32,764 nt of DNA from assembly GCA_002771745.1 (NCBI GenBank), contig PCUL01000273.1, positions 33,263 through 66,026 of the forward strand. Reading direction: 5' to 3'. A model generated the notes under the pieces. It made no database searches. It was not told the DNA's origin and worked only from the letters and a program-made list of their open reading frames with translations. Origin of the DNA: Bacteroidetes bacterium CG18_big_fil_WC_8_21_14_2_50_41_14 (GTDB lineage Bacteria; Bacteroidota; Bacteroidia; Bacteroidales; F082). Position 1 is the stretch's first letter, and the number at the start of each line of letters is the position of its first letter. The position numbers and the translations under genes are program-made. Shown piece after piece: positions 27,235-32,764 of this stretch.

Positions 27235-28725
27235 TTATAAGCCTCTCTTAGGTGGTTCCTTAAAACCAAAGCCATGGTTTCCTTTCACATCAGCCGTACT
27301 TTCCAGCATTTCCATGGCTTCTTCGCGGTGAGCTGCCGGAATTACAAACCTATCACTGAATAAAGGCAGAGAAGTAAGCCGAAAAATGGCATCAGCCGTA
27401 TCTTTATCCATCGAAACCTCTTTCATGGGGTCCGTGACTTCATTTTCGGGCAAATCGCCAACTGTTACATTTCTGCGGTGCAACCTTACAGCCATCAATT
27501 TTTTCAAGACTACTTCTATTGTCTTTTCATTTCCGGCGCTGAACAGGTTAGCCAGGTATTTAATCGGCAACCTTGATTTTTCAATAGCTCCCCAAAATGA
27601 TTCACTCGTCGTTTCATAAGTACCATTTTCAACAAAAGCCATGGTTGGCAACAATGGCGGTACGTAAAACAAGTTAGGCAATGTCCTGAATTCGGGATGT
27701 AAAGGCAGCGCCAATCCCCATTTTTTTACAAATTTATAAACTGGCGATTTCTGGGCTGCATCAATTGTGGAATCTGCAATTCCATTTTCTTTTGCCGCAT
27801 TTATAACTTCCGGATCAAATGGATCGAGATAAATTTCCAGTTGCCTGTCAACCAATTCGCTTTCAGGACAAGAAGCAACAGCTTTAATTTTATCGGCATC
27901 GTACAACATGACGCCCAGATATCTGATACGTCCAACGCATGAATGCATACATGCAGGGATCTGACCTGATTCAAGACGAGGATAACACAACAAGCATTTT
28001 TCTGATTTGCCTGTGTTCCAATTGTAATAACTTTTTTTATAGGGACAGGCTGTAACACACATTCTCCATGCCCGGCATTTTTTCTGGTTGATGAGTACAA
28101 TACCATCCTCTCCTCTTTTGTAAATAGCACCAGAAGGACAGGCGGCTACACAAGCCGGGTTGAGGCAATGGTTGCATATGCGGGGCAGATAGTGCATTGT
28201 CATCCGCTCAAGTTGAAACATGGCTTCCTGTTCCTGGGTCGACAGGTTTCTGAAATTCACATCTTTTCGTGCATATTCCTGGCTTCCTGACAAGTCATCA
28301 TCCCAGTTTGGGCCTGATTTTGGGGTCATATACTCCCCTGTTATTAATGAAACCGGACGGGCAACAGGCTGGTCATCCCCTTCTTCTGCTTCAAAAAGAT
28401 GTTCGTATTGATAGGTCCATGGTTCGTAATAATCGTCAATTACAGGCAGATTAGGGTTGTGAAACATATTCTTTAATCCTTTGAACTTACCAGCACCTTT
28501 CAGAGTCAGGTTTTTGCCCTTCATCTCCCATCCGCCTTTATATATATCCTGGTCTTCCCATTTGCTTGGATAGCCGGTACCGGGTTTGGTTTCTACATTG
28601 TTCCACCACATATACTCAGCACCCTTGCGATCGGTCCAGATGTTTTTGCATGCGATGGAACAGGTATGACACCCGATGCATTTATCGAGATGGAACACCA
28701 TTGAAATTTGTGATCTTATATCCAT
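27235..28725 (-). CDS. narH: Respiratory nitrate reductase beta subunit
   Basis: 496 aa; CIGCHTCSIACKNIW, CNHCLNPACVAACPSGAIYKR, CRAWRMCVTACPYKKSYYNW (Trp in the 3Fe-4S site), CLLCYPRLESGQIPACMHSCVGRIRYLG. Confidence 0.97.
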   Translation of the reverse strand: MDIRSQISMVFHLDKCIGCHTCSIACKNIWTDRKGAEYMWWNNVETKPGTGYPSKWEDQDIYKGGWEMKGKNLTLKGAGKFKGLKNMFHNPNLPVIDDYYEPWTYQYEHLFEAEEGDDQPVARPVSLITGEYMTPKSGPNWDDDLSGSQEYARKDVNFRNLSTQEQEAMFQLERMTMHYLPRICNHCLNPACVAACPSGAIYKRGEDGIVLINQKKCRAWRMCVTACPYKKSYYNWNTGKSEKCLLCYPRLESGQIPACMHSCVGRIRYLGVMLYDADKIKAVASCPESELVDRQLEIYLDPFDPEVINAAKENGIADSTIDAAQKSPVYKFVKKWGLALPLHPEFRTLPNLFYVPPLLPTMAFVENGTYETTSESFWGAIEKSRLPIKYLANLFSAGNEKTIEVVLKKLMAVRLHRRNVTVGDLPENEVTDPMKEVSMDKDTADAIFRLTSLPLFSDRFVIPAAHREEAMEMLESTADVKGNHGFGFKEPPKRGL

Positions 28726-28737
28726 TTTTCGGTTATT

Positions 28738-31700
28738 TTAAAATTCGACTTTATCCATTTTCTGCACCAATACAAAAGTGTCACGATTTACACCTACAGG
28801 CCCCCAATAATTAAAGTGGTAGGTAAACTGTCCGTATCCACCAACCATCAGGTTTGGCTTAAGATGAATTCGGGTAAAACTGTTGTTTATACCAGAGCGT
28901 TTTCCTCCTCTTACCTGTGATTTTGGTGTTGAATAAGTACGTTCTACGGCATGATACACAAAGCACACACCTTTCGGTATCCTTGCGCTCACGCAGGCCC
29001 TGGTGGAATATACCCCATTGTCATTGAAAACTTCTACCCAGTCGTTATCTTTTATTCCCAGTGCTGCGGCATCTTCCTCGCTTAACCAGCATGGTTCCAT
29101 ACCCCTGGATAGGGTAAGCATCCGAAGTGTATCGCCGTAGGTGGAATGTATATGCCATTTTCCGTGAGGCGTAAGTACATTCAGCAATTTTGCTTTTCCT
29201 GTAGCTACAGTCTCCCGTAACTCACCATAAGCCTCAGGCCGTGGAGATGGTTTGTAGGTTGGAAGGTGCTCACCAAACTTGATGTAACCTTCGTGATCCA
29301 GGTAAAAATGTTGACGACCGGTAAGCGTACGCCATGGCACCAACCGTTCAATGTTGTAGGTATATGCTGAATAGGCCCTGCCATCAGTCAGTAATCCTGA
29401 CCAAACCGGTGAGTTAAGATAACGGTGAGGTCTGGTCTGCAAATCTTTGTAATTCATCCTAACATTTTTGTTTCCTTCTGAAAGGTCACAAAGTGCCAGG
29501 CCTGTTTTCTTTTCGGCAACTTGATAAGCCCTGTGCGCAAGCTCCCCGTTGGTGAGGCTTGAAAGGTGAAGCACTGCATTGGCTGCTTCCTCATCTTCAT
29601 AAATGGAAGGGTATTCAACACCGTCAATTTTTCTGACATGATCACGATCATTCAGCATTTGTTCGTAAAAGTCAGTAGAATCGTAGCTGTTTCCATGAGC
29701 ACCCAGACCTGTTTTCATATTGGGTCCCAAACTGATGTACTTATCATAGACTTTGGTGTAATCCCTTTCCACAACGACAAGCCCGTGCATGGTTTTTCCG
29801 GGAATGGGTTCGCATTCGCCTTTGCTCCAGTCTTTAATGTGGCGTTGAGAGATTTCGCCAGCACTGTCATGAGAAATGGGTGTATTGACAATATCCTTTA
29901 CCGGTTTGTTAAAATGGGTTTTTGCCAATTCACTGGTAACCCTTGCTATTTCCCTGAAAATCACCCAGTCACTTTTCGATTCCCAAACCGGGTCGATGGC
30001 GGCAGACAGTGGATGAATAAAGGAATGCATGTCGGTACTGTTCAGGTCGGTTTTCTCGTACCATGAGGCAGCAGGAAGTATAATATCGGAATACAATGCC
30101 GATGTATCCATCCTGAAATTCAGGTTGACGATGAGATCCATTTTTCCTTTAGGGCTTTCGCTCCGCCATTTCACATCTTTTACAAACTGGTCGGCAACAT
30201 CTTCAGCTATTGAATTGTGGTGCGTCCCTAAATAATGTTTTAAGAAGAACTCATGCCCTTTGGCACTTCCTCCAATCGCATTGCCCCTCCAAATATACCA
30301 AACACGAGGGAAACTGACTTCTTCATCAGGCTCGGCTACAGCGTGGACAATTTCTTTGCTTTTCAGTTTTTCGACTACATATTTTTTAATTTCATCATCG
30401 GTTCTTGCTCCTGCTTTTTCGGCATCGGCAACTATTTCAAAATTGTTTTTGTTGTATTGAGGATAAAATGGCATCCAACCATTGCGAACCGATTTTACGG
30501 TCATATCGGCAGAATGCAATTGAGACAACTCATTTTTCGGAACCGTATTATAATCAGAATGATTGCCATCATAACGCCACTGGTCAGAATTCATGTAGTG
30601 CCAGATAGGTGTTTGTTGCAATCTAGGAGGACCCTGCCAATCCTTACCTGACATGATTGAACTCCATGAATCAACCGGTGCCAGTTTCTCCTGTCCGACA
30701 TAATGGTTCATCCCGCCACCGTTTACCCCTATACAGCCAGTGAGCATAAGGGCCATTGTTCCCGCACGATAAATAAGGTTGCTATGATACCAATGGTTGA
30801 TCCCTGCCCCGATAATGATGCTGCATTTTCCATTCGTTGTTTCTGCGGTTCGGCTCCATTCACGAGCAAATTGCAAAACGGTTTTTGGGCCAATTCCGGT
30901 AAATATTTCTTGCCATGCCGGAGTATAGGCTGATTCTTTCTCATCGTACGAAGCCGGATAATCGCCTCCCAATCCACGATCAACGCCATATTGAGCCATG
31001 ATAAGGTCGTAAACTGTTGTTACTTTTACAAGGCCATCTACGGTTTCTACATGTTTTACAGGTACGCCTCTTTTTGCGATCACGTCAATCCCGTATTCAA
31101 TAAAATTAAGCTGAAGGATTTCATCATTTTTATCAAGCAGAGTTAAAATCGGGTCGTACGTTTTACCTGTTTCGGCATCCTCAAATTTCATGTTCCAGTT
31201 GCCGTCTTTACTGTCCCAACGATGTCCCGAACTTCCACCCGGACAAACAAGGTCACCGGTTTTTGAATCTATATTCAAAAATTTCCATTCACCATTTTCG
31301 ATGTCTTTATACTTATTGACTTTCCCGGCCCTCAACATTTGTCCCGGAACAAGTTTTCCATCCTGTTCAATAACCTCAACAAGGAAGGGGCTGTCAGTAT
31401 ACCTTTTTGTGTAATCAATAAAATAAGGAACTTGTTTTTCGTGATGGTATTCTTTTAAAATAACATGAACTACCGCCATCCAGAAGGCACCATCCTGCCC
31501 GGCATGAACAGGAACCCATTTATCAGCATATTTGGCCACCATATTAAAGTCGGGTGCAAAAACAACCGTTTTGGTTCCATTGTGTCGCGATTCAGCAAAG
31601 AAATGGACATCCGGCGTACGGGTCATCCCCAGATTAGCACCCATACAAGCGATAAATTTTGAGTTGTACCAATCGGCACTTTCGGCCACGTCCGTTTGCT

Positions 31701-32349
31701 CTCCCCAAATCTCAGGAAAAGAGTTGGGCAGGTCGCAATACCAATCATAAAAACTGAGGTTAACACCGCCCATTAATTGTAAAAAGCGTGAACCTGCAGC
31801 ATAGCTTAACATTGACATAGCTGGTATTGGAGAAAAGCCAACCAGCCTGTCAGGACCGTATTTTTTGGTAGTATAAATATTTGAAGCAGCTATAATCTCC
31901 AGAGCTTCATCCCAGTTAACACGCCTGAGGCCACCTTTTCCCCTTGCTGTCTGATACTTTTTCCTGGTTTCCGGGTTGTTTTGTATATTTTCCCAGGCTT
32001 TCAGAGCGTCACCTGTTTTGGCTTTTTCTTCATTAAAAACATCCAGCAAAGCTCCTCGTATCATCGGATATTTTACCCGTATTGGGCTGTACAGATACCA
32101 GGAAAACGAAATACCACGCTGGCAACCTCTCGGTTCGTAAGGTGGCAACGATTTTTCGAGTAAAGGATAATCGAGTGCCTGGGTTTCCCAAACCACAATA
32201 CCATCTTTTACATGTATGTTCCAACTACAGCCACCGGTACAATTCACACCATGTGTGCTTCTTACAACTTTATCGTGTTGATATCGGTTTCGGTAAAACT
32301 CTTCCCACTGACGGGTTTTTGGGGAAATTAAATCTTTAATCCAACTCAT
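28738..32349 (-). CDS. narG: Respiratory nitrate reductase alpha subunit (molybdopterin enzyme)
   Basis: 1203 aa; [28 protein letters not shown] (His/Cys FeS ligands), [37 protein letters not shown]; no N-terminal Tat signal. Confidence 0.97.
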   Translation of the reverse strand: MSWIKDLISPKTRQWEEFYRNRYQHDKVVRSTHGVNCTGGCSWNIHVKDGIVVWETQALDYPLLEKSLPPYEPRGCQRGISFSWYLYSPIRVKYPMIRGALLDVFNEEKAKTGDALKAWENIQNNPETRKKYQTARGKGGLRRVNWDEALEIIAASNIYTTKKYGPDRLVGFSPIPAMSMLSYAAGSRFLQLMGGVNLSFYDWYCDLPNSFPEIWGEQTDVAESADWYNSKFIACMGANLGMTRTPDVHFFAESRHNGTKTVVFAPDFNMVAKYADKWVPVHAGQDGAFWMAVVHVILKEYHHEKQVPYFIDYTKRYTDSPFLVEVIEQDGKLVPGQMLRAGKVNKYKDIENGEWKFLNIDSKTGDLVCPGGSSGHRWDSKDGNWNMKFEDAETGKTYDPILTLLDKNDEILQLNFIEYGIDVIAKRGVPVKHVETVDGLVKVTTVYDLIMAQYGVDRGLGGDYPASYDEKESAYTPAWQEIFTGIGPKTVLQFAREWSRTAETTNGKCSIIIGAGINHWYHSNLIYRAGTMALMLTGCIGVNGGGMNHYVGQEKLAPVDSWSSIMSGKDWQGPPRLQQTPIWHYMNSDQWRYDGNHSDYNTVPKNELSQLHSADMTVKSVRNGWMPFYPQYNKNNFEIVADAEKAGARTDDEIKKYVVEKLKSKEIVHAVAEPDEEVSFPRVWYIWRGNAIGGSAKGHEFFLKHYLGTHHNSIAEDVADQFVKDVKWRSESPKGKMDLIVNLNFRMDTSALYSDIILPAASWYEKTDLNSTDMHSFIHPLSAAIDPVWESKSDWVIFREIARVTSELAKTHFNKPVKDIVNTPISHDSAGEISQRHIKDWSKGECEPIPGKTMHGLVVVERDYTKVYDKYISLGPNMKTGLGAHGNSYDSTDFYEQMLNDRDHVRKIDGVEYPSIYEDEEAANAVLHLSSLTNGELAHRAYQVAEKKTGLALCDLSEGNKNVRMNYKDLQTRPHRYLNSPVWSGLLTDGRAYSAYTYNIERLVPWRTLTGRQHFYLDHEGYIKFGEHLPTYKPSPRPEAYGELRETVATGKAKLLNVLTPHGKWHIHSTYGDTLRMLTLSRGMEPCWLSEEDAAALGIKDNDWVEVFNDNGVYSTRACVSARIPKGVCFVYHAVERTYSTPKSQVRGGKRSGINNSFTRIHLKPNLMVGGYGQFTYHFNYWGPVGVNRDTFVLVQKMDKVEF

Positions 32350-32365
32350 AAAAATATATGTTAGC

Positions 32366-32764
32366 TTAGTTAATTACTTTTGAAGGCCTGTCGAGGATTT
32401 CCCGGTTTACCGGAAATTTTTTCCTTTTAAAATATAATAGGACCGTACTCATAAAAATCGTTGCAAAGACCACCAATCCAAAAAATGCAAACGTGGTGCT
32501 GAAATCGGTCGGTCGCTGGTAATATCGTTCTTCACTGACATTTTTAAGGTATGCTGTCACGTTAATCACTTCTTCTTCAGTTAAGTCATGATTCGTAAAA
32601 GCAGCAGTCATTACAGGAAAAGGAGGGCTTTTAATTACAGCAGCTATTCCGGCACTTCCCAATATATCGTACGATTCGGTAAGGTCCTTGGCAAGGGTTC
32701 CACTGCTAAAAATTCTTTCGTCCTTTACTTTATGACAACCAACACAGGCAGGACCTTCATTTGT
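32366..32764 (-). CDS. Membrane-anchored c-type cytochrome, 5' end beyond the window
   Basis: Reverse-strand frame reads [76 protein letters not shown]...; CVGCH haem motif plus C-terminal TM; 16 nt upstream of narG. Confidence 0.85.
   Translation of the reverse strand, partial: TNEGPACVGCHKVKDERIFSSGTLAKDLTESYDILGSAGIAAVIKSPPFPVMTAAFTNHDLTEEEVINVTAYLKNVSEERYYQRPTDFSTTFAFFGLVVFATIFMSTVLLYFKRKKFPVNREILDRPSKVIN

Noticed and set aside
29566-30066. 166-aa ORF antisense to narG, and other + strand ORFs across narG/narH
   Set aside because: Shadow ORFs of highly conserved nar genes; no independent domain evidence.
1-32764. CRISPR arrays, tRNA/rRNA genes, intact IS elements or integrases
   Set aside because: No regularly spaced repeats, cloverleaf-like sequences or transposase/integrase motifs noticed in a manual read; a dedicated scan was not possible.

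Overview
AT-rich, Bacteroidota-type window. Promoter-like TAnnTTTG boxes and the protein families support that lineage. Four parts can be read. (1) 1-2105: the 3' part of a subtilisin-like S8 peptidase facing, tail-to-tail, a complete AAA+ ATPase. (2) 2481-3198: what looks like a decayed toxin/HigA-type antitoxin/SecB-like chaperone (TAC) module, followed by a non-coding stretch with a REP-like repeat. (3) 3672-15076: a run of co-directional genes: TetR, small membrane protein, TetR, TolC-type OMF, RND membrane fusion protein, RND pump, LpxR-like lipid A deacylase, DUF2141, metallophosphoesterase lipoprotein, outer-membrane protein, PldA-like phospholipase, third TetR. The first two tetR genes have very similar 20-bp palindromes upstream. 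(4) 15376-32764: a nitrate-to-ammonium respiration island. The + strand carries an alginate-export-like porin, NrfH, NrfA, and ResB/CcsA-type cytochrome c assembly genes. The - strand carries a c-type cytochrome (cut by the window end), narG, narH, narJ, narI, two NarK-type transporters and two tandem Crp/Fnr regulators that share a CX2CX4CX5C N-terminal motif. No tRNA, rRNA, CRISPR array or intact transposase was recognised. The respiration island consists of known families. The least conventional observations are the shared TetR palindromes on an efflux plus lipid-remodelling gene run, the convergent protease/ATPase pair, the eroded TAC module and the paired Cys-rich Fnr proteins. All family names come from reading the translations; no searches were run.
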